64,000 nucleotides of DNA. Source: Paeniglutamicibacter kerguelensis. GTDB taxonomy: Bacteria > Actinomycetota > Actinomycetes > Actinomycetales > Micrococcaceae. A program made the translations under genes and the position numbers. The notes under the pieces were generated by a model. That model saw nothing but the letters and a program-made list of their open reading frames with translations, ran no database searches and had not been told where the DNA came from. Below are positions 17,492-26,198 of this stretch, piece after piece. The first letter of the stretch is position 1; every line of letters starts with the position of its first letter. The stretch covers positions 1,798,001 through 1,862,000 of the forward strand of contig NZ_JAGIOF010000001.1 in the NCBI RefSeq assembly GCF_017876535.1, given 5' to 3'.

Positions 17492-20344
17492 ATGCCCGAA
17501 CCCGCAACACGAGCTGTCCTGTCAACACGCAAGGTCGTCTTCCTTGTCATCGCGGCCGCGGCTCCGATGGGGGCGATGGTGGGCAACGTCCCGCTGGCGC
17601 TCACCCGCACCAACGGCATCGGACTGCCCGTCGCGTTCGTGATCGCCTCGGTGATCCTGCTGTGCTTCTCGGTGGGCTACGCGGCCATGAACGCGCGGGT
17701 CGTGAACTCCGGTGCCTTCTACACATACATTGCGCGGGCCCTGGGCAAGCCGGCCGGCACCGCCGGCGCCTACGTCGCGCTTGTCGGCTACACCTCGATG
17801 GCCCTGGGCATCGGGGCCGCGTTCGGCTATTTCACCCATCTGGTCTTCGCGGGGCTCGGCATGTCCGTGCCCTGGTACGTCTTCACCGCCTTCGCGATCC
17901 TGCTGGTTGCTTTCCTGGGCTACCGCAGCGCCGAGCTCTCCGCCAAGGTGCTGGGCGTACTGATGGTCCTGGAGTTCGCTGTCCTGATCATTTTCAACAT
18001 CCTGGTTGTCGGCACCAAGGGTGCGGCTGCCTTCCCCGCCGAATCCTTCACCCCGAACCAGGCCTTCTCCGGAACGCTCGGCATCGGGCTGCTCTTTGCC
18101 CTGACCAGCTTCATCGGCTTCGAGTCGGCGGCGATCTACGGCGAGGAATCCAAGAACCCGGAACGCACCGTCCCGCGCGCCATGTACATTGCGGTGGCCT
18201 CGATCTCCGCCTTCTACGTGGTGACGGCGTGGATCATCATCGGCGCAGCCGGCGGCCCGGACGCGCCGGCCATGGCCGAGGCGCAGCTCGGGGACATGGT
18301 CTTCAACCTGGCCAGGCAGTACGGCGGCGAGATCCTCTACGACGCGACGGCCGTGCTGCTATGCACCAGCGTGCTGGCCTCCTACCTGGCCCTGCACAAC
18401 GCCGCAAGCCGCTACCTGTTTGCGCTCGGCGGCGAGGGCATGCTGCCCGCGGCGCTGGGTCGCTACCATGCCCGCCACCTGAGCCCGCATATCAGCAGCC
18501 TTGTCATCACGGCAACCACGGCGCTGGTCATGGGCACCATGGCCGCGCTCGGCGCGGACCCCTACACCGTCATCGCCGCAAGCCTGGTGGGACTGGGAAC
18601 GCTGGGCATCGTCTTTGTGCAGGCCGCGACGGCCGTCGCGGTGCTCGTCTTCTTCTGGAGGCGGCCGGACAGGTCGCTCTGGCGCGGCATCGTGGCCCCG
18701 GCCGTCGGCGCTGCCGGCCTCGGCGCCGGTTTCATCCTGGTGACGCTCAACTATTCTGTCCTCACCGGCTCCGACAACGCACTGGTCAACCTGGTGCCGT
18801 TGTTGCTGCCGCTCACAGCCGTCGTTGGCGTGTTTGTGTCCCTGCGCCAGCGCCGCGCCAACCCCGCGGCCTATGCGGCGTTCGCCGCTTCCCGGCTGCG
18901 GCGCCGCTCCGCCGATTCCCTCGGGGACGGCGCACCGGCGACCTACACCAGGTCCTACTGTTTGGTCGGCGGCGGCCCGGCCTCCATGGCGATGGCCCGC
19001 GCACTCATCGTCGAGGGCGTGCCGTTCGACTGGTTCGAGAAGAACTCCGACTTCGGCGGCATCTGGGACATGAAAAACACCGGCACCCCCATGTACAACG
19101 GCGCGCATTTCATCAGCTCGAAGTACACCAGCGGCTTCCACGGATTCCCGATGCCGCAGGACTACCCGGACTACCCGCGCTGGGACCAGGTCCGCGACTA
19201 CCTGCGCGGGTTCGGCAGGGCCGCGGGGCTCTACGGACACGTCACGTTCAACACGGAGGTCACCGAGGCGCGGCTGCAGACCGACGGGAGCTGGAGCGTG
19301 CGGCTCTCCGACGGCACACGGCGCGAGTACGACGGTGTGGTCGCGGCGCCCGGGACAACCTGGCACCCGAACGCCCCGCAGCTTCCGGGGCAGGAATTGT
19401 TCACCGGGCGGATCCGGCATTCGGCCACGTTCGCCGACGGCGCCGAACTGCGCGGCAAGCGCGTGCTGGTGCTTGGCGGGGGCAACTCCGGGGTGGACAT
19501 CGCCTGCGAGGCGGCCCGCAACGCCGATGCCGCGTTCCTCTCGGTGCGCCGCGGCTACCGCTACTTCCCCAAGCACATCGGCGGAATTCCCACCGACGCG
19601 CTCGTTGCCGGCATCCTCGAACCGCCCCGCGGCGTGAGCCTCTCCGGGGACCTCGGCCAGGTGATCGACTCCCTGGTGGGAGACCTGACCCGGCTGGGCC
19701 TGCCGGCGCCCGACCACGACGCGCTGGCCAGCCACCCGATCATGAACGGCCAGGTGCTGCACCACCTGTCCCACGGCGACCTGGTCGCCAAGGGCGACGT
19801 CGTGCGCCTGACCGGACGCGGCGCGGTGTTTGCCGACGGCTCCGCCGAGGACATCGACGAGATCCTGCTGGCCACCGGCTACGAGTACAGGATCCCGTTC
19901 CTCGACCCGGAACTGCTGGACTGGGCCTCGGGCCGCCCGCGGCTGTACCTGAACGTGTTCCCGCGCCGGGTCGATTCGCTCTACGTGCTGGGCTTCATCG
20001 AGTTCGCCGATGCCGCCTACAAGCGCTTCGACGAGATGGCGCAGCTGGTGCTTATGGACATCAGGGCCAGGGAAACCGGGGTGCACCGCGAGGAGCTGCA
20101 AGCGCTGAAGGCCACCGACCAGCCCGACCTGTCCGGCGGCATCAGCTACGTAGACTCCCCCAGGCATGCGGGCTACGTCGGGAGCCAGGCCTACCAGTCC
20201 TACCTGGCGGAGCTGCGCGACAGGTTCGGCTGGCCGGACGTGGACGACGATTCGTTAGCGGCACCCGCGGCGGACGCGGATCCCGCCGCCGACCCAGCGG
20301 ACAACGGGCGCGAAGACCCCGAGCTGATGGATGCAACGTCCTGA
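17492..20344 (+). CDS. fusion of APC amino-acid permease and flavin-containing monooxygenase
   Basis: A single 950-codon frame starting with GGAGG at the right distance. Residues 1 to about 455 form a 12-helix APC-superfamily permease (LSTRKVVFLVIAAAAPMGAM at the start; SFIGFESAAIYGEESKNPER at the usual family position). After a basic linker, residues 488-900 form a class-B flavin monooxygenase: FAD motif VGGGPAS (492-498), FMO fingerprint FTGRIRHSATF (637-647), NADP motif LGGGNSGVD (661-669) and LATGY (793-797). The acidic Asp/Ala/Pro-rich C-terminal tail is disordered. No stop or shift lies between the halves. It probably imports an amine or amino acid and N- or S-oxidises it at the membrane; the substrate is unknown. 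Confidence 0.88.
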   Translation: MPEPATRAVLSTRKVVFLVIAAAAPMGAMVGNVPLALTRTNGIGLPVAFVIASVILLCFSVGYAAMNARVVNSGAFYTYIARALGKPAGTAGAYVALVGYTSMALGIGAAFGYFTHLVFAGLGMSVPWYVFTAFAILLVAFLGYRSAELSAKVLGVLMVLEFAVLIIFNILVVGTKGAAAFPAESFTPNQAFSGTLGIGLLFALTSFIGFESAAIYGEESKNPERTVPRAMYIAVASISAFYVVTAWIIIGAAGGPDAPAMAEAQLGDMVFNLARQYGGEILYDATAVLLCTSVLASYLALHNAASRYLFALGGEGMLPAALGRYHARHLSPHISSLVITATTALVMGTMAALGADPYTVIAASLVGLGTLGIVFVQAATAVAVLVFFWRRPDRSLWRGIVAPAVGAAGLGAGFILVTLNYSVLTGSDNALVNLVPLLLPLTAVVGVFVSLRQRRANPAAYAAFAASRLRRRSADSLGDGAPATYTRSYCLVGGGPASMAMARALIVEGVPFDWFEKNSDFGGIWDMKNTGTPMYNGAHFISSKYTSGFHGFPMPQDYPDYPRWDQVRDYLRGFGRAAGLYGHVTFNTEVTEARLQTDGSWSVRLSDGTRREYDGVVAAPGTTWHPNAPQLPGQELFTGRIRHSATFADGAELRGKRVLVLGGGNSGVDIACEAARNADAAFLSVRRGYRYFPKHIGGIPTDALVAGILEPPRGVSLSGDLGQVIDSLVGDLTRLGLPAPDHDALASHPIMNGQVLHHLSHGDLVAKGDVVRLTGRGAVFADGSAEDIDEILLATGYEYRIPFLDPELLDWASGRPRLYLNVFPRRVDSLYVLGFIEFADAAYKRFDEMAQLVLMDIRARETGVHREELQALKATDQPDLSGGISYVDSPRHAGYVGSQAYQSYLAELRDRFGWPDVDDDSLAAPAADADPAADPADNGREDPELMDATS

Positions 20345-20417
20345 GCCCGGCACCGGCCGCGCCGGGAACGGCCTTCCCGCGGGCCCTTTCGGGGCGCGGC
20401 ATGGCAGACTGTGATCC

Positions 20418-20717
20418 ATGAGCGAACCAACGGACGCAGCAAAGCCGCCCAGCCGCGCACCGGGGCGGGCCCTGCCGCTCACGGTGGGAATCATTGGGTT
20501 GCTGGCAATCGTCGCGGGCATCATCACGCTGTGGATCGGCAGCAGCGAGGAACTCGCCTTCGGCTGGATGGCCTACGCACCCCTGAACGATTCCGAGTTC
20601 ATGCCGGGCAGGTACCTCATGGGCCCCAAGCAAATCATCGGCTGCGTGCTGCTGGCCATCGCCGCCGCCTGCGCCGCGTTCCTCGCTGGCCTGTCGGTGG
20701 GCAGGCGCGCACGCTAG
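20418..20717 (+). CDS. small membrane protein, two helices
   Basis: A 99-residue protein with a Pro/Arg-rich cytoplasmic start, one helix (LTVGIIGLLAIVAGIITLWI), a loop, and a second helix (IIGCVLLAIAAACAAFLAGL) ending in basic residues. Actinobacterial Micrococcaceae often carry such proteins. No function is recognised. It lies 73 bases after the fusion gene on the same strand and might be co-transcribed. Confidence 0.65.
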   Translation: MSEPTDAAKPPSRAPGRALPLTVGIIGLLAIVAGIITLWIGSSEELAFGWMAYAPLNDSEFMPGRYLMGPKQIIGCVLLAIAAACAAFLAGLSVGRRAR

Positions 20718-20757
20718 CGACGGGTGCTAGGGCACCAGCTACTGCACCGGTCCTGAG

Positions 20758-21516
20758 CTACTGCATTGTGCCGACCGGCGGCGCACCGACGAGCTCCGCA
20801 TGGAGCGCGTACTCGGCGAGCAGGTGTTCGGTGAACCGTTCCACGGTGTAGCCGGGAACCAGGTCGTCCGCGGCGCCCACGCTGGACGGGTCCATCTCGA
20901 TCCCCATGACCTGGTAGACGTCATCGAGCACGGCACGAATGGGCGCGGAGTCCTCGATGACAAACACGCTGGAAAAAAGCCACGCGCCGGAGATGACCCG
21001 CTGGGCCGTCCCCACCAGTTTCACTGCGTGCCGCGTCGGGGATTGCGCGCCCGGCAGCCCGTGGACGCTGAAATCACCGGAGCAGTACTCCCCCGGGATC
21101 GCCCCCACGCGGGCATCGATGCCTCCGCGCCGCAGTGCATCGGCATACAGCTGCCCCAGCACCTGGAAGCGTTGCTGGTGGCCCAGCATGGCCTCGCCCG
21201 CGGGCTCCACGTGGTCCAGGATCACGGTTCCGCGGTGGTAGGCCGCCGCACGGCCGCCGGCCTTGCGCACCACGGGGGCAAAGCCGTGCTCGCGCGATTT
21301 TTCAACCGCCAATTCGTAGCCCGGCAGCCTGACATCGCGCTGGCCGAAGGCCATCGTGGGGTCCGGCCGGTACAGCCGCAACGTTGCGGGCGAGCGGCCG
21401 TCGCGGACGGATCCCAGCAGCTCAATGCCTCCCATGAGATCGGCCGCCGGGTCGCCGCCGGGCACATCATGCAGGACGTGCAGCGTGTGGTCGGCATCGG
21501 GATTCCAAAGGCTCAT
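20758..21516 (-). CDS. lipoate-protein ligase/biotin-ligase-fold family protein
   Basis: A 252-residue protein of the BPL/LplA superfamily. It has RPDPTMAFGQRDVRLPGYEL, the ligase VVRKAGGRAAAYHRGTVILD region (the RxGGGA-like lipoyl-AMP binding loop) and GTAQRVISGAWLFSSVFVIE. The start MSLWNPDADH at 21516 fits, since upstream residues are not conserved. LplA enzymes attach lipoate to dehydrogenase complexes. It lies back-to-back with the uridine-kinase-like gene at 21553, sharing a 36-base promoter gap. Confidence 0.8.
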   Translation of the reverse strand: MSLWNPDADHTLHVLHDVPGGDPAADLMGGIELLGSVRDGRSPATLRLYRPDPTMAFGQRDVRLPGYELAVEKSREHGFAPVVRKAGGRAAAYHRGTVILDHVEPAGEAMLGHQQRFQVLGQLYADALRRGGIDARVGAIPGEYCSGDFSVHGLPGAQSPTRHAVKLVGTAQRVISGAWLFSSVFVIEDSAPIRAVLDDVYQVMGIEMDPSSVGAADDLVPGYTVERFTEHLLAEYALHAELVGAPPVGTMQ

Positions 21517-21552
21517 GGACTCGATTCTAGGTCCGGGGCGATCAAAGGAATA

Positions 21553-22167
21553 ATGGGAGCCGTGCCGAAACAACATATGCCCCTGATTTTGCTTGGTGGT
21601 GCTTCCGGATCCGGAAAGTCCTACCTCGCCCACCGCTTCGGCCGTCCCCACGTGGAGCTCGATAACTTCTACCGGGAGATCTCGGAAAACACCGCCGACT
21701 CCCCGCTCCCGCAGACCGGCTACGGCGAGGTCGACTGGGACCACTCCGGCACCTGGAACTGCGACAAGGCGGTCGACGGCCTGGTCGAGCTGCTGGAAAC
21801 CGGGCAGACGCAGGTGCCGAACTACTCGATCAGCACCTCCAGCTACGACGGGACGCACCCGGTGGAGCTGGCCGACGGCCCGCTGGTCGCCGAGGGCATC
21901 TTCGTGAGCGAGGTGTTGGCGCCGCTGCGGGAACTCGGCATCGACGTCCAGGCCTTTTACATCGACGTCTCGGCGTCGCAGACCGCGCTGCGGCGGTTCG
22001 TCCGCGACGTCAAGGAACGCCGCAAGCCCATCGGCTTCCTGATCAAGCGCGGCCATGCGCTCTTCCGCGCCGACCGCCAGGTCCGCGCCAGGTACCTCGA
22101 GGCCGGGTTCGTGCCGATGAAAAAGAAGGCGGTCAAGGCCATGCTGGCCGATGCCGCCGCCTTCTAG
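21553..22167 (+). CDS. uridine kinase-like P-loop protein
   Basis: A 204-residue P-loop NTPase. Walker A reads GGASGSGKSYLA near residue 20, followed by HVELDNFYREISEN, the acidic DNFY segment typical of uridine/phosphoribulokinase-like kinases. The start at 21553 follows AAAGGA with short spacing; a GTG at 21562 and an ATG at 21577 are alternatives. The phosphorylated substrate is uncertain. It is divergent from the lipoate-ligase-like gene. Confidence 0.82.
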   Translation: MGAVPKQHMPLILLGGASGSGKSYLAHRFGRPHVELDNFYREISENTADSPLPQTGYGEVDWDHSGTWNCDKAVDGLVELLETGQTQVPNYSISTSSYDGTHPVELADGPLVAEGIFVSEVLAPLRELGIDVQAFYIDVSASQTALRRFVRDVKERRKPIGFLIKRGHALFRADRQVRARYLEAGFVPMKKKAVKAMLADAAAF

Positions 22168-22220
22168 GAAATTGCCGCAACCGGCCCCTTGACCATTGGC
22201 CCTGGCAGGGCTGGAATGGG

Positions 22221-22859
22221 ATGAAGAGGCTCTGCATCCAGCCGGGCCGGATCGTTGGCCTTGGAGGTACCGCGGTGGTCGCCCCGACACTTGGCTTGCT
22301 GGCAATACTCGTCGGCATTGCAACGGCCTGGCTAGTGAACACCAGGCCCTCCCGGGAGCAGGATCCGGATGCGCGCTTCTGGTACGGCTTCACCGGATTC
22401 TGCCTGCTGGCCCCGATGCTCCTGATTGCCGCCATGCTGGACCGGTGGATTGGCGCCCTGGCCCTTGTCATGATTGCCGCAAGCGCCCTGGCGACCGGCA
22501 AGCTTGCCGCCCGCCGCGTTGAAAACCTGGCAGCCGCGGAGTCGCAGTCCCGGCGAGCCGCCGAGCATGCCGCCTTGGCGGCACGTCACGACTCGGTGCT
22601 CCGGGCCTGGAGCCGCTACGCCTTGGATCCGGCCGCGGCCATTGATTTTCCGGCGATGAACGACGTGCATGTCCCGGAGGTCTCCACCCTGGCCAAGGCG
22701 CTGGCCGAGGCCGAGCTGCTGCGCCGGGACCCGCAAACCCCGGCATCGGAGCACGCCGGAACCGGCTATCTCCAGGCCATCGGCCGTTTGGAAACGGCGT
22801 TCCGGCTGGCCGAGCAGGCGGCTGCGGACGCCGGCAGCTCCGAACGCATCATGCCGTGA
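22221..22859 (+). CDS. hypothetical membrane protein with helical C-terminal domain
   Basis: A 212-residue protein with about three N-terminal hydrophobic helices (VVAPTLGLLAILVGIATAWL; FCLLAPMLLIAAMLDRWIGA; a third overlapping LALVMIAASALATGKLA), then about 120 charged, Ala-rich helical residues that could form a coiled coil. No catalytic motif is visible. A strong hairpin follows. Unknown function. Confidence 0.7.
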   Translation: MKRLCIQPGRIVGLGGTAVVAPTLGLLAILVGIATAWLVNTRPSREQDPDARFWYGFTGFCLLAPMLLIAAMLDRWIGALALVMIAASALATGKLAARRVENLAAAESQSRRAAEHAALAARHDSVLRAWSRYALDPAAAIDFPAMNDVHVPEVSTLAKALAEAELLRRDPQTPASEHAGTGYLQAIGRLETAFRLAEQAAADAGSSERIMP

Positions 22860-22902
22860 CATCCCCGTGCCCTCGTGAACTGGATCCGCCCGGCTTCAAG
22901 AC

Positions 22903-22955
22903 AAGCGGACCTTGTTGACCGGGGATCGAGGGTCCCCGGTCAACAAGGTCCGCTT
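22903..22955. terminator. very strong bidirectional hairpin
   Basis: A perfect 23-bp stem (22903-22925 with 22933-22955) and a 7-base loop between two convergent genes. It lacks a U tract, as is common in this genus. Confidence 0.8.
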
Positions 22956-22983
22956 CCACAGTGGACTGTGTGTGACGCCGGTA

Positions 22984-23934
22984 TCAGGCCACGTTCCGGG
23001 GTGTGTCCCCGTGCACGCCCACGGCAACGGCAAGGTCCTGCCAAGACATGCCTGTGCCCTTGAAGACGTTCGGGCGGTCCGTTGCCCGGGCAACATTCCC
23101 GCGCACCAGGTTGCTCAAGGTCAGCAGCGCGCCGGCGTCCAGCCTGCCTTCCTCGATGGCCATGACCACATCACCGGCCTCGCGCAGCGCGGTCTGGACG
23201 TCCTCGACGACCACCCGGGCACGGCCCATGAGGTTGGCGTCCAGTTCGCGGCGGTCCGTTTCGTGTGAACCCATGGCCACGATGGCGGCACCGTCCTTGA
23301 CCAGGGAACCGTCGAAAAGCGGCTCACCGGCAGAGGTGGCACACACGATGATGTCCGCGTTTTCCACATCCCCGGCCTCTGCCGCACGGGCCGCGAGACC
23401 CAGGCCGCGGGCCTTGCCCACCATCTCCTCGACCTTCCGGGCGGAGCGCCCCGAAATCCAGACCTCGGACAGCGTGCGGATTTCGGCCATTGCCTCGATG
23501 TGGCCCCAGGCCTGCAGGCCCGTTCCGAAGACCAGCAGCGTCCCGGCATCCGGTGCCGCCAGCTTGTTGGCGGCCACGGCCGAAACAGCCGGGGTGCGCA
23601 GGGCGGTGAGCAGCGAACCTTCCATGAGCGCCTGCGGGCTCAGCGTCAACGAGTCCATCAGGACGTAGGTCGCCTGGATGCGCGGGCGGCCATGCTCCGG
23701 GTTGTTCGGTCCCACGGAGGCGACCTTGATTCCTGCCCAGGCTCCAATGACCGAGGGCATCAGCAACAGATGGCCTCCGCCGGCAGGCGTGTTCACGCGT
23801 GCCGGGTCGTTGGCCGGGTCGAAGTCGTCAAGCAATGCGGCTTCGATCAGTGCGCGGGCGCGCGCCGGGGAAATGGCCGCGGCAACTTCCCGCGAGCCGT
23901 ACCAGCGTGGTGCGGTTTCGGTTGCGGCGCCCAT
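22984..23934 (-). CDS. ornithine cyclodeaminase/mu-crystallin family protein
   Basis: A 316-residue NAD(P)-binding enzyme of the OCD/CRYM family. The dinucleotide motif is LLVFGTGLQAWGHIEA, with typical PAGGGHLLLMPSVIG and GAAIVAMGSHETDRRELD segments. Members are ornithine cyclodeaminases, ketimine reductases or alanine dehydrogenases. Its ATG overlaps the MFS stop (TAATG at 23932-23936), so it is the last gene of a transporter-enzyme operon. The substrate is probably the solute moved by that transporter. Confidence 0.88.
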   Translation of the reverse strand: MGAATETAPRWYGSREVAAAISPARARALIEAALLDDFDPANDPARVNTPAGGGHLLLMPSVIGAWAGIKVASVGPNNPEHGRPRIQATYVLMDSLTLSPQALMEGSLLTALRTPAVSAVAANKLAAPDAGTLLVFGTGLQAWGHIEAMAEIRTLSEVWISGRSARKVEEMVGKARGLGLAARAAEAGDVENADIIVCATSAGEPLFDGSLVKDGAAIVAMGSHETDRRELDANLMGRARVVVEDVQTALREAGDVVMAIEEGRLDAGALLTLSNLVRGNVARATDRPNVFKGTGMSWQDLAVAVGVHGDTPRNVA

Positions 23935-25298
23935 TACTTGTTTGCCCCCGCGGTTGCTACTTCGCGGCTGGTGCCCGTCTCGGTTTCCCCGGCCTCGATC
24001 TCGGAGTCGGCCTGCGCCACGCGCGGGGCGAAGGAGACGGCAACGATGGAAAGCACGGCGATGGAGCCGATGTAAATGGCGATGGGGGCCCAAGAGCCGT
24101 CGAACCTTGCCAGCAGGAAGGTGCACAGCAGCGGGGCCGTTCCGCCGGCCAGTGCGGCACCGACCTGGTAGCCCAGGGTGACGCCGGTGTAGCGGACGCG
24201 GGTGGAGAAGATCTCGGAGGTCAACGTGCCGAGGGTCGCGGTGACCGGCGGCCAGACGACGCCCAGGCCGATGATGACGGCCATGAACACGGCCCAGTCC
24301 TGGCCGATGCCCAGCAGCAGGAAGAACGGTGCGGCGAACAGGCCGATCGCCGCGGCGCCCACCATGTAGACCCGCACGCGGCCCCATGAATCCGAGAGCC
24401 AACCCATCACGGGGATCATGATCGTGCTGGCCAGCGCGCCGGCGCTGACTGCGCCAAGCACCGTGGAACGCTCGAAGTCCAGGGTGCCGGTGGCATAGCT
24501 GACCACGAAGGTGGCGAAGATGTAGAACGGCGCGGTCTCGACGATCTTGGCACCAATGGCGATCAGCACCGAACGCCAGTGGTGGCGCAGGGTTTCGGCG
24601 ATCGGCAGCTTGGAGACGTTGCCGGACTTCTTCTGCTTTTCGAACTCGGGGGTTTCGCCAAGCCCGCCGCGGATCCACAGGCCCACGATGATCAGGATGA
24701 CGCTGGAGATGAACGGCAGGCGCCATCCCCAGGCTTCAAAGGCGTCCTTAGGCAACTGGCTGACCAGGGAGAACGCGATGGTTGCAAGCAGCATGCCGAT
24801 GGTGATGCCGGTCTGCGGCACGCTGCCAAACAGGCCGCGGCGGTTCTTCGGCGCGAATTCGTAGGCGAGCAGCAGCGCGCCGCCCCATTCGCCGCCGATG
24901 GCCAGGCCCTGGATGACCCGGCAGAGGATCAGCAGTGCCGGGGCCAGCATGCCGACCTGCTCGTAGGTCGGCAACAGGCCGATGGCGACCGTCGCGCCGC
25001 CCATCATCGAGAGCGTGACGACCAGCGTCTTCTTGCGGCCGATGCGGTCACCGATGTGCGAGAAGACGATTCCGCCGAAGGGGCGGATGAAGAAGGTCAG
25101 CGCGAGGGTGAGGTAGGAGAGCATCTGCGAGACGTAGGGGTCCTCCGAGGGGAAGAACTGCTTGTCGAAGATGAACGCCGCGGCTGTTGCGTACAGGAAG
25201 AAGTCGAACCATTCGATGGCCGATCCACTGAGGCTGGCCGTGAGGACCTTCCCGTAGCTCACCTTCTTTGGTGCTGTTGTCGTTGCTGGCTGGCTCAT
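23934..25298 (-). CDS. MHS-family MFS transporter
   Basis: A 454-residue, 12-helix major-facilitator protein of the metabolite:H+ symporter group (ProP/KgtP/ShiA-like). It has SGSAIEWFDFFLYATAAAFI in helix 1 and RPFGGIVFSHIGDRIGRKKT in loop 2-3, the classic MHS signature, then RGLFGSVPQTGITIGMLLAT. It is coupled to the OCD-family enzyme and preceded by the palindrome at 25412. The solute (amino acid, organic acid or betaine) is not evident. Confidence 0.9.
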   Translation of the reverse strand: MSQPATTTAPKKVSYGKVLTASLSGSAIEWFDFFLYATAAAFIFDKQFFPSEDPYVSQMLSYLTLALTFFIRPFGGIVFSHIGDRIGRKKTLVVTLSMMGGATVAIGLLPTYEQVGMLAPALLILCRVIQGLAIGGEWGGALLLAYEFAPKNRRGLFGSVPQTGITIGMLLATIAFSLVSQLPKDAFEAWGWRLPFISSVILIIVGLWIRGGLGETPEFEKQKKSGNVSKLPIAETLRHHWRSVLIAIGAKIVETAPFYIFATFVVSYATGTLDFERSTVLGAVSAGALASTIMIPVMGWLSDSWGRVRVYMVGAAAIGLFAAPFFLLLGIGQDWAVFMAVIIGLGVVWPPVTATLGTLTSEIFSTRVRYTGVTLGYQVGAALAGGTAPLLCTFLLARFDGSWAPIAIYIGSIAVLSIVAVSFAPRVAQADSEIEAGETETGTSREVATAGANK

Positions 25299-25411
25299 GT
25301 GCCCCTACCCATCTTCAGCGCGGCCGGGGCCGGAAACCCTTCGCGGGGTGCCCGCCTGACGCGCAATTGTGACGAAATTATCCCGTGACATGCGCCACGG
25401 CCAGAGACAAC

Positions 25412-25425
25412 AGTAAAATTTTACT
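25412..25425. promoter_or_regulatory. perfect palindrome, candidate GntR operator
   Basis: AGTAAAATTTTACT is a perfect 14-bp palindrome, 114 bases before the transporter ATG and 51 bases past the GntR stop. AT-rich dyads of this size are typical FadR-type GntR sites. Confidence 0.5.
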
Positions 25426-25475
25426 CAGGGATATGCAAATGGCGCGGATCACACCGGCGTTTCAAATCCGGTGGT

Positions 25476-26198
25476 TCAGGCCCGCCGGGCGCCTTCGGGA
25501 CCGTCGCCGGACTCGGCCTGCCCGGCCCAGACGCCGCGGGTGTGGCCGATATGCCGGCGCATCAATTCGGCAACGCCCTCGGCATCGCGGGCAACCATCA
25601 GGTCGAGCATTTCCCCGTGTTCGCGAGCCGTGGCCAGCAACTCGCCGGCATCGGCCAGCTGCTGCAACCCCGACAAGCGCGCCATCGAACGCAACCGGCG
25701 CACATTGTTGACCAGTTGCCTGTTCCCGGACAACGCCAGGGCGCGCAGGTGGAACTCGGTGTCGGCTGCGACGAATTCACGCAGGGCACCGCGCCGGGCC
25801 GTCTCATTGAGCACCTCGGCCAGCGGCCTCAACTCCTCCAGCTCCGCCACGCTGGCCTGGTGGGTCACCTGCACCATCGTGGGAACTTCGATCAGCGTCC
25901 GCAACGCCGCCAACTCGTCAAGGTCCCGGTCGCTGAAACCCTTGATCAGGTAACCCTTGTTGCGCAGGGCCTCGACGAGTCCCTCGCGGGCGATATCAAT
26001 CATTGCCTCGCGAACCGGGGTCGGGGAGACGCCGAGCATCTCGGCGAGGGCGGGGGCCGAGTATATCTTCCCCGGGATCAACGTCCCGGCAACCAGCGCA
26101 TCGCGCAGGGCGTCGGACACCTGCTGGCGCAGGCTGATCTCGCCGCCGCGGCCGGTCAGACGGACGTGGAACGGGTCGTGGTCCTGGTCGCGGCCCAT
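25476..26198 (-). CDS. GntR-family regulator, FCD (FadR) type
   Basis: A 240-residue regulator with an N-terminal winged helix (LRQQVSDALRDALVAGTLIP and then LAEMLGVSPTPVREAMIDIA) and a C-terminal all-helical FCD effector domain with a predicted metal-binding set (the Asp in ADTEFH and the C-terminal His RHIGHTRG). It starts immediately after the thioesterase stop, so both share one mRNA. It probably controls the transporter/OCD operon through the palindrome at 25412. Confidence 0.88.
   Translation of the reverse strand: MGRDQDHDPFHVRLTGRGGEISLRQQVSDALRDALVAGTLIPGKIYSAPALAEMLGVSPTPVREAMIDIAREGLVEALRNKGYLIKGFSDRDLDELAALRTLIEVPTMVQVTHQASVAELEELRPLAEVLNETARRGALREFVAADTEFHLRALALSGNRQLVNNVRRLRSMARLSGLQQLADAGELLATAREHGEMLDLMVARDAEGVAELMRRHIGHTRGVWAGQAESGDGPEGARRA

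Noticed and set aside
17440..20421. 993-residue open frame overlapping the permease-monooxygenase gene
   Set aside because: It is the +1 shadow of the high-GC fusion gene; composition is Arg/Gly/Pro-rich with no domain, while the 17492 frame shows two full families.
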